The notes: generated by a model not told the origin, from the sequence alone. A stretch of DNA of 64,000 nucleotides from Planctomycetota bacterium (GCA_029259935.1 JAJDEH010000023.1:1-64000); one strand, 5' to 3'. Counted from the first letter of the stretch, positions 1 through 9,195 are shown. Translations and numbers: made by a program.

Positions 1-1109
1 GAACGGCCTCGAATCGCGCGTGGTATGTCGTGGACCACGGCCGCCGCGCCAATGTTCAAAAAGCTGTCGGCCGTCGACATGATCGCGGCAAAGAGGCCGG
101 CGAAGACCAATCCGGCGAGTATCGGATGGGCGTAAAACTGAAGAAACTCCGGCGCGGCTTTGTCGGCGGTACTCAGTTCCGGATGGCTGCCTTGCAAGAC
201 CAAAGCCCGCATCGCCAAACCGATACTGATCCACAGCAACGCCGCGATGCCATAGCCAAACACCGACAGAGGCAGCATGTGCCGGGCGTCACGCACACGG
301 CGCGTCATCATCATTTTGGTGACAACGTGCGGCTGGCCGACAAGTCCGATCACGAACAGAAAATACCAAGACAGACAGGCAAACATGCCCACTGTTCCCC
401 AAGGGCCGATGGCTTCGCGGTCGTCTTTCAAAATGGTTTGCGACATCCCGAGAAAACCGCCTTCGAATGCCTGCGCCGCGGCCAGCACGACCAGCACGGC
501 CGCCACCATCATCAGCAGTCCCTGCACCAGGTCGGTATAGACCGAGGCGATGATGCCTCCGGTGACACAGTAGAAGACGAGCACCGCGCAGGAAAAGGCA
601 ACGCAATAGCCCAGCCCGATCCCGCCCGCTCCGAATAGATTGCCCACGATGCTCTGCAGCGTCAACGCCATGGCCAGAATCTGAGTCGCCAAATAGCCCA
701 TCACTCCCAATAAGATCGCCACGGCCGACAACGCCGATGTCAGCCGGCTGCCGTACCGGCAAGCGACGGCGTCGGGAAGCGAGATGGACTCGTGCAACTC
801 GGCGAACAGCCGAATCCTTTTGCCAAGCAGGTAAAAGGCCAAGCAATAGGCCATCGAGGTGGCAAACGCCATCCACAACGAACTGATTCCCATCTTGTAA
901 ACCAGCCCCGGCCCGCCAACAAAACCAAAGCCGCTCATCGTGCTGGAAAAAATGGCCACCGCCGTGACCAGGATTCCCAGATCGCGGCCCGCCATGAAAA
1001 AATCCGATGTTGATTTGGTCTTCTTCAGAGCCCACAAGCCGACACCGATGCACATCACCATATAGGCGCCGACACAACCCAAGATGATCGTCTGCCGATA
1101 CTCTTCCAT
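1..1109 (-). CDS. Sodium:solute symporter (SSS family, PutP-like), C-terminus beyond window
   Basis: Inner-membrane carrier that would couple Na+ entry to uptake of an organic solute. About 369 residues are visible and the frame is still open at base 1, so the C-terminal helices are missing. The translation is strongly hydrophobic from residue 7 on. A GQPHVVTKMM stretch resembles the GQPH region of PutP-type carriers, and the last visible part contains AAIMSTADSFLN, which matches the SSS signature. The ATG at 1109 overlaps the stop of the upstream membrane-protein gene (TGATG), so the two are probably translationally coupled. Substrate cannot be read from the sequence. Family call is firm; the identity within the family is open. 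Confidence 0.88.
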   Translation of the reverse strand, partial: MEEYRQTIILGCVGAYMVMCIGVGLWALKKTKSTSDFFMAGRDLGILVTAVAIFSSTMSGFGFVGGPGLVYKMGISSLWMAFATSMAYCLAFYLLGKRIRLFAELHESISLPDAVACRYGSRLTSALSAVAILLGVMGYLATQILAMALTLQSIVGNLFGAGGIGLGYCVAFSCAVLVFYCVTGGIIASVYTDLVQGLLMMVAAVLVVLAAAQAFEGGFLGMSQTILKDDREAIGPWGTVGMFACLSWYFLFVIGLVGQPHVVTKMMMTRRVRDARHMLPLSVFGYGIAALLWISIGLAMRALVLQGSHPELSTADKAAPEFLQFYAHPILAGLVFAGLFAAIMSTADSFLNIGAAAVVHDIPRAIRGR

Positions 1110-1639
1110 CAGGGTTTGCCTCCCTCGGACTTGCGCTGGGCGGCGACCAACTGGCGGAACTTCTCTTCATCGGAACTGGAAAAGACCCACTCGTTGAAAT
1201 ACCAAACGTAGAGCCCGACAAAATACAACGGCGCGGCCCACAGGCCGAACAACATGATCGCCGTTGGCGTGGGAAGCCAACTGATGAATTGAGTCTCTCC
1301 GTCGCCGGCGAACTCGCGATAGGTCCACATCATGGCGGTGTAAACACCGACGTAGCCCAAGGTCCCGAGGACTAGTTGAGCGAAGAGCAGCCAGGGACGC
1401 CGGTCGCCGCGGACGCCGAAAGCCGTCAGGCAGACAAATATGCCAATGGAAATCGCTCCAAACAACCACCCCGTCACCAGCAAGCCGTCATGTCGATCGC
1501 CGGCACCACCCTGGTCCATGGTCTTTAGACGACTGTGTTGGACGCCGCGTCCAAGATGGCCTTCTTGGAAGAGGCAAATCGCTCCGACGACCAACCACAT
1601 CGCCAGCAACAAAGCCAAAAGAATTCTTGCTCGTTTCAT
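1109..1639 (-). CDS. Small four-helix membrane protein coupled to the symporter
   Basis: I do not recognise a named family. The 176-residue product has an N-terminal hydrophobic segment (about 5-24) followed by three more likely membrane helices (about 55-77, 85-108 and 127-150) and a short charged C-terminal tail ending in KSEGGKP. It stops one base into the start codon of the symporter gene, and lies 25 bases after the ABC ATPase gene, so it probably belongs to one transcript. By analogy with other SSS carriers that have a small membrane partner gene next to them, it may be an accessory subunit, but that is inference from position only. Confidence 0.7.
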   Translation of the reverse strand: MKRARILLALLLAMWLVVGAICLFQEGHLGRGVQHSRLKTMDQGGAGDRHDGLLVTGWLFGAISIGIFVCLTAFGVRGDRRPWLLFAQLVLGTLGYVGVYTAMMWTYREFAGDGETQFISWLPTPTAIMLFGLWAAPLYFVGLYVWYFNEWVFSSSDEEKFRQLVAAQRKSEGGKP

Positions 1640-1664
1640 TCCAGGGATGGTATTCGCAGCGGCG

Positions 1665-2591
1665 CTACGTCACAAGTCCCTTGGTGACCAGCATGAAGAC
1701 ATCTTCCAGCGTGGGTTCCTTCTCGCCAAAGCTGCGAATGCCAACTTGTTGATGGATGAGTTGATTGAGCAACTCGGCCACGCCGCCGTCGTCGGTTTCC
1801 AATTCAATCATCGCGCTGTGGTCATCGACTTGCACGTCGCGCGTATGCGGGGAACTGCGGATCACCGAAAGGCCGACGTCCATGTTGGAGGTGAAGCGGA
1901 CATCGATCAGGCGATTCCCGCGGATACGTCGATAGACGTCGCTGATCGGCCCCGACATCAGCAGTTGGCCCCGCTCGATGATTCCGATCGACGTACAACA
2001 GTCGGCCAATTCCGTGAGGATGTGGCTGGAAATCAAGATCGTTTTTCCCATCCGGCGGAGTTCTTTTAGCAGCGCTTTGACTTCGATTCGCGCGCGGGGG
2101 TCGAGTCCACTGGCCGGCTCGTCAAGGATCAAGACAGGCGGATCGTGCACGAGTGTCTTGGCCAAACAGAGGCGCTGCTTCATTCCCCGCGACAGTCCGT
2201 TGACGAAATCGTCGCGTTTGTGGCCCAGATCGAGAAGTTCCAGCACATCGGCAATGACTTGCTTGCGTTTCGAGCGGCCGATGTTGTAGGCCACGGCGAA
2301 GAAGTCAAGAAACTCCCAAACTTTCATCCCGTCGTAGACACCAAAATTATCCGGCATGTAGCCGACACTGCGGCGGACATTCATCGGATCGGCGGTGACG
2401 CTGAATCCGTTGACAATGCCTTCGCCCCGGCTGGCTTTCAGCAGCGTGGCCAGAAAGCGGATTGAGGTACTCTTGCCCGCGCCGTTGGGGCCGATGAAGC
2501 CGAACATGTCGCCTTCTTCGATTTTCAAATTGAGGCGTTCCACGGCCGTGAAATCGCCGTAGTCCTTGCCGAAATCAATGAGTTCAATCAT
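1665..2591 (-). CDS. ABC transporter ATP-binding protein
   Basis: Cytoplasmic ATPase of an ABC-2-type system, 308 residues. Walker A is GPNGAGKST at 34-42, the ABC signature LSRGMKQ at 133-139, Walker B LILDEP at 154-159, and the switch histidine is in SSHIL at 190. The C-terminal 90 residues form the extra domain common in ABC-2 exporters and gliding-type (GldA-like) ATPases. The usual separate permease gene is absent here: upstream in the same direction is a large lipoprotein with membrane helices, downstream are a small membrane protein and a symporter. It may use a permease encoded elsewhere or work with that large partner. Family certain, cargo unknown. Confidence 0.93.
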   Translation of the reverse strand: MIELIDFGKDYGDFTAVERLNLKIEEGDMFGFIGPNGAGKSTSIRFLATLLKASRGEGIVNGFSVTADPMNVRRSVGYMPDNFGVYDGMKVWEFLDFFAVAYNIGRSKRKQVIADVLELLDLGHKRDDFVNGLSRGMKQRLCLAKTLVHDPPVLILDEPASGLDPRARIEVKALLKELRRMGKTILISSHILTELADCCTSIGIIERGQLLMSGPISDVYRRIRGNRLIDVRFTSNMDVGLSVIRSSPHTRDVQVDDHSAMIELETDDGGVAELLNQLIHQQVGIRSFGEKEPTLEDVFMLVTKGLVT

Positions 2592-2650
2592 GAGCCATAG
2601 GGAGATGGTGGTTGTTCAGTTTTTCAAGATCGGATCCGACCGAAGAGGAC

Positions 2651-5320
2651 TCAGAGGCCAGTTCCGATGTCGCGCGTCGGAACTTCGTTTTCATTTTCGT
2701 CTTCCGCTTTCACATCTGTATCCCGCATGAAGTCCGCTCGTGAGTTGGCGTCGGGCGTGGCGGGGGGCAATCCACCCAAACGCAAATGGGCAAGGACAAA
2801 CGTGCGATAAGTCTTTTGGGACGAATCGGGATAGATGGAGACGCCGGGCATCTTTTGCTCACTCCAGCCGACAAGCCGCACTTCGCCGTCACCCAGCAGC
2901 AGCTTTCTGGTGGCCAGTTCCACGAGGCGTCCCACGTTCACTTCACCTTCAGCCACGCCGCCGGTTAGTTTCATGGTATCCGATCGCGACCATTGTGGAA
3001 GGAAGGGCCGATTTTCCGCCGCCGGAGCAAGATCTATCTTGACGGCGGCCTTTGGCTGTAAAGTGTCGATCCAGGCGGTGAGGTATTTATCGCCGCGGCG
3101 CGAGAGGATGCCCACTTCCTTGAGCGTCAGATCGGAATCGTTACGGATCTGAAATCCGGTTTGTTCATTGCCGACCAGTTGAAACCCGCCGCCTAGTTCG
3201 TATATCTCTTCTGAATGAATCATGCCGGTAGTGTTCGAACCGACTTTGAAACCCCGCAGACTGACGCCGTTATCCCGGTGGAAGTGGACGTGGTTGACCG
3301 GGTCGTGAAGTTCTCGCCGCTTGGTCGTATCGGTCGAGAAGGGCTGTGCCAGTGTCGATTCGTTTTCGAACTCGAAACTGTACGTGGCCGACAGTGACGT
3401 ATAGAGTGCCGTATAGCGCGTTAGATGGGCGCGATCGTAACCACTGTGGACTTCCAAGATGGCGATTTCCGTTTGACTGCGCACGAAGCCGATGTCCAAC
3501 TGCGCGAAACGGATGACGCCCACCGCTCCCAGGACGGCGATCACCGGAGCGGCCAGCCAGGCCCATTCGACGCGGCCAATCAGGCGGAAGAAGCCCCAAT
3601 TGATGGGAACGAGAAACGTGATGTAGATCGCCAGGGCTTTCAGCACAAAGGAAGCTTTGGGCACGTTGATGCCCGCCGCGTCTTGCAGCGACTTTCGCGC
3701 GGCACCGGCCGTGCCGTTGGTGTCGTTCCAGCCCGCCACTCCCGAAAGCTGTTCGCGCTGAAAACCGCCAAAGTGCCACGTGTCGTGGTGGGCCAGCTTC
3801 TTTGGCAAGGAAGCCGGTTTTTCCGCCCGCGGTTCTTCCACCGCGATTTGGTCCAGCACCGCTGGCATGGAATCGGCTTCAAAGCTCATGCTCTCGTCCA
3901 TGGCGTCCGGAAGGCTGACCGGCATTTGCCGTCGGGAGTCTCGCGAAAACGCAGTGATCCCCATGTCGCGGGTGAAATAACGCAAGGTCGACAGCAGCCG
4001 CGCGTCCTTGGTCAATCCGGTAAAGTCATTCCAGTGGACTCGGGGGCCAAGCAATTCGGGCGACTGGCTGTACCGTCGGCTGGGCCGGCGCAGCAGGCAG
4101 GCGTTGAAGAAGCTGTCGAAGTTGCCGCTCAACCCGCCCCAGTTGATGATTCGCTCGTCTTTTAAGTTGAACGCGGTCGCCACAATCCGGCCGCGGCCAA
4201 CCCGACGTTCGACAACCAGTTCACCCGTCGTGGGCAAGAACTGGCCGTCGTCCTCAAGTTCTAGGTTCACGCCCAGCAACGGCTTCTCTGGATTGATTTC
4301 GATTGGCTTGGGCTGATTGTCGTTATTGCTTTCCGGTAGAGACCAGCCCTTGTTAAGTTCTCCGAATGCATCTTGGTCGAGTGATATCGACTGAGAAGCC
4401 TGTGCGGGCAGATAGTCCGCCAGAAAACTTCCCTTGAGTTTATCCAGCGAACCGGGACCGTTGACGATGATCTGTCCGCCCCAATGCAGCCAGTCGACCA
4501 TGGCGGTCTTTTGGTCGGGCGATAACAGATCGGGGCTGAGGTCGTCCCACAGGACGTAAGCAATCGTGGTCCAAGTAAGCGGATGCGAGGGAAGCGGGAC
4601 TTGCCCCTCGGCGATCTTCGGTAGGATTTCGCGGTAATATTGAATTCGGTCAAAGTCGTCATCGCCCGTCGGCGGCTTCAGGGAGTCCAAACGCTTGAGA
4701 TAGTTGTAGTCGCTGCCAGCCGACGAGAGTACGACAAACGAGAACTGGTAGTCCGGCATGGCGATCGTTGGCTGCGACTGATCCTTCACCTCGCGTCCGC
4801 TACGCCGCGCGAGCAAGCGACTGCGCAACCAGACGGTCTTCTTCTGTCGCCCCAAGCTGCGGGGAACGAAGTAAATCGTCTCGAAGTTCTTGGTTTGGCC
4901 TTTGGGCAGGGCGCCGGTGCGCGACGACACCATTTGGTAAAGCGTGTGCTCGATATCGATGGGCTGATTGTATTTGGCGACGGTTTGCGAGTGGATTTCG
5001 GCTTGAAAGTCGAAATTATTGGCCCGCATGGTCTGCGTGGCCGTCACCCAGTGTCCGTGTTTGACAAGATGCTTGTTGACCGAGTCGTCGAACGGTTCGA
5101 CGACTAATTGCTGAATCTCGAAGTCGGGCTTCGGCTTTTTGACCTTCTTTTTATCTTTCTTTTCCTTTTCGTCCTTCTTGGCGGTATCGTCGCGAAAACA
5201 ACCGCCACACCCCGGAAGTGAAATCAACATGCCCGCGGCGACGCACAACATCATCGTCATGCTGAATGACAACGACCATCCGCGCGCGGAGTTGCGCGAT
5301 AGGGTAGAGACGGACCGCAT
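2651..5320 (-). CDS. Large membrane lipoprotein with a GATase-like extracytoplasmic domain
   Basis: Unnamed 889-residue protein. The ATG at 5320 is preferred over an in-frame GTG 12 bases upstream because GGAG lies 6-7 bases before the ATG. A signal sequence ends in a lipobox (SLPGC, Cys38), followed by a very Lys-rich linker. The middle part (about 200-400) has the look of a class-I glutamine-amidotransferase-like fold, with MVDWLHWGGQIIVNGPG, typical of planctomycete proteins next to ABC-2 ATPases. Two membrane helices lie near 556-605, and the rest is probably extracytoplasmic. It sits 59 bases before the ABC ATPase gene, so it is most likely part of that machinery. The fold assignment is inferred from pattern, not proven. 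Confidence 0.8.
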   Translation of the reverse strand: MRSVSTLSRNSARGWSLSFSMTMMLCVAAGMLISLPGCGGCFRDDTAKKDEKEKKDKKKVKKPKPDFEIQQLVVEPFDDSVNKHLVKHGHWVTATQTMRANNFDFQAEIHSQTVAKYNQPIDIEHTLYQMVSSRTGALPKGQTKNFETIYFVPRSLGRQKKTVWLRSRLLARRSGREVKDQSQPTIAMPDYQFSFVVLSSAGSDYNYLKRLDSLKPPTGDDDFDRIQYYREILPKIAEGQVPLPSHPLTWTTIAYVLWDDLSPDLLSPDQKTAMVDWLHWGGQIIVNGPGSLDKLKGSFLADYLPAQASQSISLDQDAFGELNKGWSLPESNNDNQPKPIEINPEKPLLGVNLELEDDGQFLPTTGELVVERRVGRGRIVATAFNLKDERIINWGGLSGNFDSFFNACLLRRPSRRYSQSPELLGPRVHWNDFTGLTKDARLLSTLRYFTRDMGITAFSRDSRRQMPVSLPDAMDESMSFEADSMPAVLDQIAVEEPRAEKPASLPKKLAHHDTWHFGGFQREQLSGVAGWNDTNGTAGAARKSLQDAAGINVPKASFVLKALAIYITFLVPINWGFFRLIGRVEWAWLAAPVIAVLGAVGVIRFAQLDIGFVRSQTEIAILEVHSGYDRAHLTRYTALYTSLSATYSFEFENESTLAQPFSTDTTKRRELHDPVNHVHFHRDNGVSLRGFKVGSNTTGMIHSEEIYELGGGFQLVGNEQTGFQIRNDSDLTLKEVGILSRRGDKYLTAWIDTLQPKAAVKIDLAPAAENRPFLPQWSRSDTMKLTGGVAEGEVNVGRLVELATRKLLLGDGEVRLVGWSEQKMPGVSIYPDSSQKTYRTFVLAHLRLGGLPPATPDANSRADFMRDTDVKAEDENENEVPTRDIGTGL

Positions 5321-5576
5321 GAACTTCTCCACTTCGAGTTAGATTACGGCCCCATTAAGCTAGACCGTGGCTGGACTATCCCTCAAGTGTAAGGATTCGC
5401 CGAGCGACTGGGAAGTATTTGGCCGCGTGGATGAAGAATGGCCGGGATTTGGCTCGATCTTTCCCAGCCGATGCCGCTACATGATGGAGATTTGAGTTGA
5501 CCGTGGATCGTGGCTTGCACTGCCGCAGTCCGTGGACTCGGTCGCCAACAGCCCTCCCGCCCGGCTCTCCTGCGGA

Positions 5577-6785
5577 TTAGGCGAAAGCTGGCGTGAGATT
5601 CGAATCCCGCGTATCCACGAGGGTGAATGGCTGAACGTTGACACCGTTTACGGCGACGATTTCCAAATCCTTGTTGATCGCCAAGTCCAATTCCGCCAAT
5701 GAAGGATCGGGGATTTCCTCACCAAGGGGATCGCGCAGTCCCTGAACTTTGGGACGAAGCGGGTGGCGCGGATTGAAATCGACCACGGCCGCTTCACTTC
5801 CATCGGAAAGCTCGACTATTTGCCCGATGGGAAAGGCCGGCACGATTTCGGCAAACGCCTTCAGCAGGTAAGGATCAAAGAACGGCTTGCAAAACGTGTG
5901 CATTTCGTGAAGGACTTGAACGGCCGGTTTGGCTCGGCGATAAACCCGGGTCGTCGTGGCGGCGTCGTAGACGTCGCAAACCGTGGAGATGCGGCAGAAA
6001 ATGGGAATCTGTTTTCCCGACACCGAGGGCAGGTCCTCGCCTGTTTGACGATCGACGCGAGTGGGGTAGCCGCCGCCGCCGTACTTTTGGTGATGATTGA
6101 GTACTACCGAAGACGCCGTGGCGGGCACGCGGCCCTTGACCATCTCGTACCCAAATACCGGGTGCATCTTCATGACTTCCATTTCTTCGTCCGTGAGTTT
6201 ACCCGGCTTGTTGAGGACTTCGGGAGGAATTCGCATCTTGCCCACATCGTGGAGCAAACAACCCAGCCCCAGATCCTTCAGATCCTTGGCTTCCTTGGCC
6301 GTCTTGGTGTTGCGTTCTTCGATCACATATTGTTCGACCTTCATGCCCAGCAGCATCGACAAGTAGCAAACGTTCGTCGAGTGAGACATCAAAAAGTTGT
6401 CGAAGGCGTCCAGCTTTTGCAGCAGTGTGTTGCCTCGCCGGCTTTGGCGAATGCAATCGAAAAGGCTGCTGATCGAATTTTGAAAGACCGTCAAATCCAA
6501 TTCCGCCGTCGTATTCTCCATTACCGATTCAAAATTCTTGCGAACATGTCCATACACCTCGCGTTGCCGTTCGCTGACCCCTTCGTCGATCACATCTTCC
6601 AGAAATTCCAGTTTCGGATAACGGACCCAAACCTCCAGCACCCCAAGTTGCTCGAGTCGAGGAATCATCGTCGGCGGAACTTCTCGATCTCGCTGAACGA
6701 GGAAGCGATACGAGTCTTCCGGCATCGGAATCGGACGGGCCAGGACCATGCCGGGTTCGATTTTATGAATGGGGACGCGCAACAT
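5577..6785 (-). CDS. HD-GYP domain protein, probable cyclic-di-GMP phosphodiesterase
   Basis: 402 residues, no membrane segment. The N-terminal 70 residues resemble the small domain often found before HD-GYP modules. The HD-GYP domain runs from about 130 to 320: an early His in HSTN (135), LLHDVGKMRIP with the metal-binding His179-Asp180, NHHQKYGGGGYP with His231-His232 and the GYP triplet at 239-241. These residues are those that bind the metal centre in active enzymes that hydrolyse c-di-GMP. The C-terminal 80 residues are unassigned. It is a lone gene with 188 bases before the next one upstream. A role in turning off sessile or stalk-linked behaviour would be guesswork. Confidence 0.9.
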   Translation of the reverse strand: MLRVPIHKIEPGMVLARPIPMPEDSYRFLVQRDREVPPTMIPRLEQLGVLEVWVRYPKLEFLEDVIDEGVSERQREVYGHVRKNFESVMENTTAELDLTVFQNSISSLFDCIRQSRRGNTLLQKLDAFDNFLMSHSTNVCYLSMLLGMKVEQYVIEERNTKTAKEAKDLKDLGLGCLLHDVGKMRIPPEVLNKPGKLTDEEMEVMKMHPVFGYEMVKGRVPATASSVVLNHHQKYGGGGYPTRVDRQTGEDLPSVSGKQIPIFCRISTVCDVYDAATTTRVYRRAKPAVQVLHEMHTFCKPFFDPYLLKAFAEIVPAFPIGQIVELSDGSEAAVVDFNPRHPLRPKVQGLRDPLGEEIPDPSLAELDLAINKDLEIVAVNGVNVQPFTLVDTRDSNLTPAFA

Positions 6786-6973
6786 GAGCGGAATCTACTT
6801 GTAGGTCGTCGTACGGAGGGAGTAAGAGGAGTTTCCTTGGACACTCATCGAGAGCCGCGCAAACAGCTAATTTCACCGGGTCCGCTCGACGCGGTCCGCT
6901 CCTCAAGAGTAGCTTTCATCTATTGCGTCAGCGGGCACCGTCGGCGGGCTTCCGAATGAAAATGTCGCGGCCG

Positions 6974-7576
6974 CTAGTTCGCTTTGTGACGTTTTTGCAA
7001 GCGAGCGTAGTCTTCCGGAGTGTCCACGTCTTCCAGGATTGTGGCATCCTGACAATCGATCAGTTCAATCGCATGTCGCTGAAGCAAGGCATTGACCCCT
7101 TCTTGAGCGCCAAGCCCCGCGACTTCTTCCGCCAAAGCCCAGGGAAACAGAACTGGATGCCCGCGACGACCAGCGTAAGCCGGTGCCGTGATCCGGGGAA
7201 ATCCCGGGTCGTATTCCTCAAGCAACTGATTAATCACATTGGGAGAAATATGCGGAAGATCCGCCGGTGCCAACAACCAAACGTCCTCCGCGTTCGGTTG
7301 GGCCGTTTGTCGCAGGTGCTCAATACCAAGCAGCACCGACGCTTTCATGTCGGGCGGAGGCGCCGCGGGGCGAACCACGTCGGCGAGTCCGCGACATTGG
7401 TCGGCCAGACGGTCATCGTCTGGCCGGATCACCACCACGATCTCGGTAATTCGGCTGGATTGCCAACTTGCCAACACTTGGCCGATGACGGTTGAATCGC
7501 CCCATGGCATGAGCAGTTTCGGCTGGCCCATGCGCCGGCTGTGTCCGGCGGCGGGGATGATGGCGAAAGAACGCAT
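6974..7576 (-). CDS. mocA: Nucleotidyltransferase, MobA/MocA-like (molybdenum cofactor cytidylyltransferase type)
   Basis: 200-residue NTP-transferase with the N-terminal loop PAAGHSRRMGQPKLL (8-22) that binds the nucleotide, an APADLPHI acidic motif (metal binding) and a GHPVLF motif, all typical of enzymes that transfer CMP or GMP to molybdopterin. Its partner xdhC lies upstream on the same strand, and the two together point to maturation of a molybdenum hydroxylase of the xanthine-dehydrogenase/CO-dehydrogenase family. The natural xdhC-mocA pair is interrupted by a 0.47-kb cassette carrying a four-helix-bundle gene. MocA is preferred over MobA because of this neighbourhood. No structural gene for the hydroxylase is in the window. 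Confidence 0.85.
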   Translation of the reverse strand: MRSFAIIPAAGHSRRMGQPKLLMPWGDSTVIGQVLASWQSSRITEIVVVIRPDDDRLADQCRGLADVVRPAAPPPDMKASVLLGIEHLRQTAQPNAEDVWLLAPADLPHISPNVINQLLEEYDPGFPRITAPAYAGRRGHPVLFPWALAEEVAGLGAQEGVNALLQRHAIELIDCQDATILEDVDTPEDYARLQKRHKAN

Positions 7577-7618
7577 GGTGAACGTCGATAAGTCAGAGGA
7601 TGCAGTCTTGTTGGACTA

Positions 7619-8091
7619 TGCAAAAATTGCAAAGTGAAAATTGCAAAATACAGAGAATTACGGTGAATCGTCCTTGGTTGCGACTTGTTGGTTTGTTTTG
7701 GCGGTGACGATGGATTTGCCGATGAAATTGCACAATTGAATGGATTCCTCATGTAGGTGTCCCATTTGAGAATCAGAAAGCAATTCGGCTTTCACCATCA
7801 GTTGAATCCAACAGCGAGACTCACGTAACTCTTTCAGGCAAATGCTCAGTTTGTGCACGAAGTCCTTGCGACTCTCCGCTGCACACGCTTCTTCATAATT
7901 CGCCGCGGGCGAAGTGCCGCTGCGTACCAATTGCCCCGCAACATGCCGCCCCAAACGACTGTCCGGCAACGCATCAACCGCTCTGCCAACCCACGCCGCA
8001 AACTCCCAAAGCCGATCCGCCAATGCAACACGATCCATACTCTTCTTCACTTTGCAATTTGCATTTTGCACTTTTCATTTTGCAATGATCT
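7619..8091. mobile_element. Four-helix-bundle cassette with TGCAAAAT-rich inverted ends
   Basis: A single small gene is bracketed by two AT-rich segments that are imperfect inverted copies of each other. The left segment (7619-7650) contains TTGCAAAGTGAAAATTGC. The right segment (8050-8087), read on the minus strand, contains TTGCAAAATGAAAAGTGC and TGCAAATTGCAAAGTGAA. The block fits between mocA and xdhC with about 40 and 20 bases to spare, as if inserted in their spacer. No transposase is encoded. I infer a mobile cassette or a gene carried by a repeat system. The boundaries are approximate and I see no clear target-site duplication. Confidence 0.6.
7658..8038 (-). CDS. Four helix bundle protein (S23/IVP-like)
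   Basis: Short all-helical protein, 126 residues from the ATG at 8038. An in-frame codon 33 bases upstream is rejected because it lies inside the AT-rich repeat. The pattern LWEFAAWVGRAVDALP...LGRHVAGQLVRSGTSPAANYEEACAAESRKDFVHKLSICLKELRES matches the family first seen in intervening sequences of 23S rRNA and now called four-helix-bundle proteins. They form pentameric barrels and resemble the Avd protein of diversity-generating retroelements. The function is unknown in general. There is no rRNA or retroelement here. The gene stands alone between inverted TGCAAAAT-type repeats inside an otherwise normal operon. Confidence 0.85.
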   Translation of the reverse strand: MDRVALADRLWEFAAWVGRAVDALPDSRLGRHVAGQLVRSGTSPAANYEEACAAESRKDFVHKLSICLKELRESRCWIQLMVKAELLSDSQMGHLHEESIQLCNFIGKSIVTAKTNQQVATKDDSP

Positions 8092-8106
8092 TTCCCGATC
8101 GGTTCT

Positions 8107-9195
8107 TCAACTCTGCACCGCAACGCGTTCCGGTCGCCCCGGAATCGCGCCGGCACGGTTTCGATGCGACACAAGTTCCGCACAAATACTGACGGCAATT
8201 TCCGGCACGGTTTGCGAACCGATATCGATTCCGACCGGCGCATGGACGTTCGCCAGAACTTCCTCGGGAACTCCTTCACCAATCAGATCCTCGAAGATCA
8301 TCTTGATCTTACGGCGGCTGCCGATCATGCCCACGTAACGGGCACCGCGGTTGGCCAGATGAAACAGCGCTTGTTCGTCGTGATTGTGGCCACGCGTGAC
8401 AATCAGACAGTACGTATCCGGCGTGATTTCGATATCCGGTAAGACTTCTTCAATGGGGCCATGTATTCGACGTTCAGCATGCGGGAATCGATCTTCGTCA
8501 ACAAACTCCGTGCGATCATCGGCAATCCAAACATCGAAATCAAGATTGCCCGCCAGCTCGCCGACCGCCTTGCCCACATGTCCGCCGCCGACAATCAGCA
8601 AACGGCAACGGGGTAAGGTTGGCAGATAGGCGATTCCCTGCGTCGCATAAGGCCGCGGCCGTTCTTCTAATGGACGCAACGACTGGTGGACTTGGTCGGG
8701 AGCTTCCTGCGTTTCAAGCCGTGAATTCGCGCCGGCAACCAAGTTGCCCCCGGCGTCAAACAAATAACTGGCCGGAGCTTCCGTTTGGCTGGTTTCGCCG
8801 TCGAAGACAATTGCTTCGGTGCATCCCCCGCCCTGCCCTGTCAATTCGCGAAGACGCTGAAAATAATCCGGCGGCGTAGCGGAATTGAAGGGAATCACGA
8901 GAACCTGCATGCGGCCTCCGCAGATCAATCCGTCGTCCCATCCGTAATCACTGTCCAATTGAAATTTGCAAACTTCCGCCTGGCCTTCCGACAGCACGGC
9001 CAGCGCCCGGCGTTTCACTTCCGCTTCGACGCAGCCGCCGCCCAACGTTCCCGCTTGCGAGCCGTCGGCAAAGACCAACATCAACGCGCCTGCTTTTTGG
9101 GGAGTGGAACCGCGCGTCTCGACCAGGCGGCAATAGGCGACCTGCTTGCCGCCTTGGATCGATTGCATCAGTTGTTGCACGAGGTCGCGCATCAT
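8107..9195 (-). CDS. xdhC: XdhC/CoxI family molybdenum-hydroxylase maturation protein
   Basis: The start is the ATG at 9195 (MMRDLVQQ), which overlaps the end of the preceding gene by four bases (ATGA). The open frame reaches further upstream, but that part is the other gene read out of frame. The 362-residue product has the XdhC N-terminal domain with GSTPQKAGA near 30 and the GTLGGGCVEAE motif near 50, then a Rossmann-like XdhC_C domain with LLIVGGGHVGKAV, a later RGHNHDEQAL and GMIGSRRK motif. XdhC-type chaperones bind the Mo cofactor and help in its sulfuration and insertion. Together with mocA downstream it indicates a molybdenum hydroxylase encoded elsewhere in the genome. Confidence 0.93.
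   Translation of the reverse strand: MMRDLVQQLMQSIQGGKQVAYCRLVETRGSTPQKAGALMLVFADGSQAGTLGGGCVEAEVKRRALAVLSEGQAEVCKFQLDSDYGWDDGLICGGRMQVLVIPFNSATPPDYFQRLRELTGQGGGCTEAIVFDGETSQTEAPASYLFDAGGNLVAGANSRLETQEAPDQVHQSLRPLEERPRPYATQGIAYLPTLPRCRLLIVGGGHVGKAVGELAGNLDFDVWIADDRTEFVDEDRFPHAERRIHGPIEEVLPDIEITPDTYCLIVTRGHNHDEQALFHLANRGARYVGMIGSRRKIKMIFEDLIGEGVPEEVLANVHAPVGIDIGSQTVPEIAVSICAELVSHRNRAGAIPGRPERVAVQS

Noticed and set aside
289..1221. Long minus-strand open frame of 310 codons
   Set aside because: It overlaps the symporter in another frame and its translation has no membrane pattern; the symporter frame has clear SSS motifs.
5586..5606. GATTCGAATCCC, resembling a tRNA T-arm
   Set aside because: It is inside the end of the HD-GYP gene, and no acceptor stem or anticodon arm can be built around it.
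5763..6959. Plus-strand open frame of 398 codons
   Set aside because: Antisense to the HD-GYP gene, His/Arg-rich composition typical of a reverse-complement shadow, and no start site.
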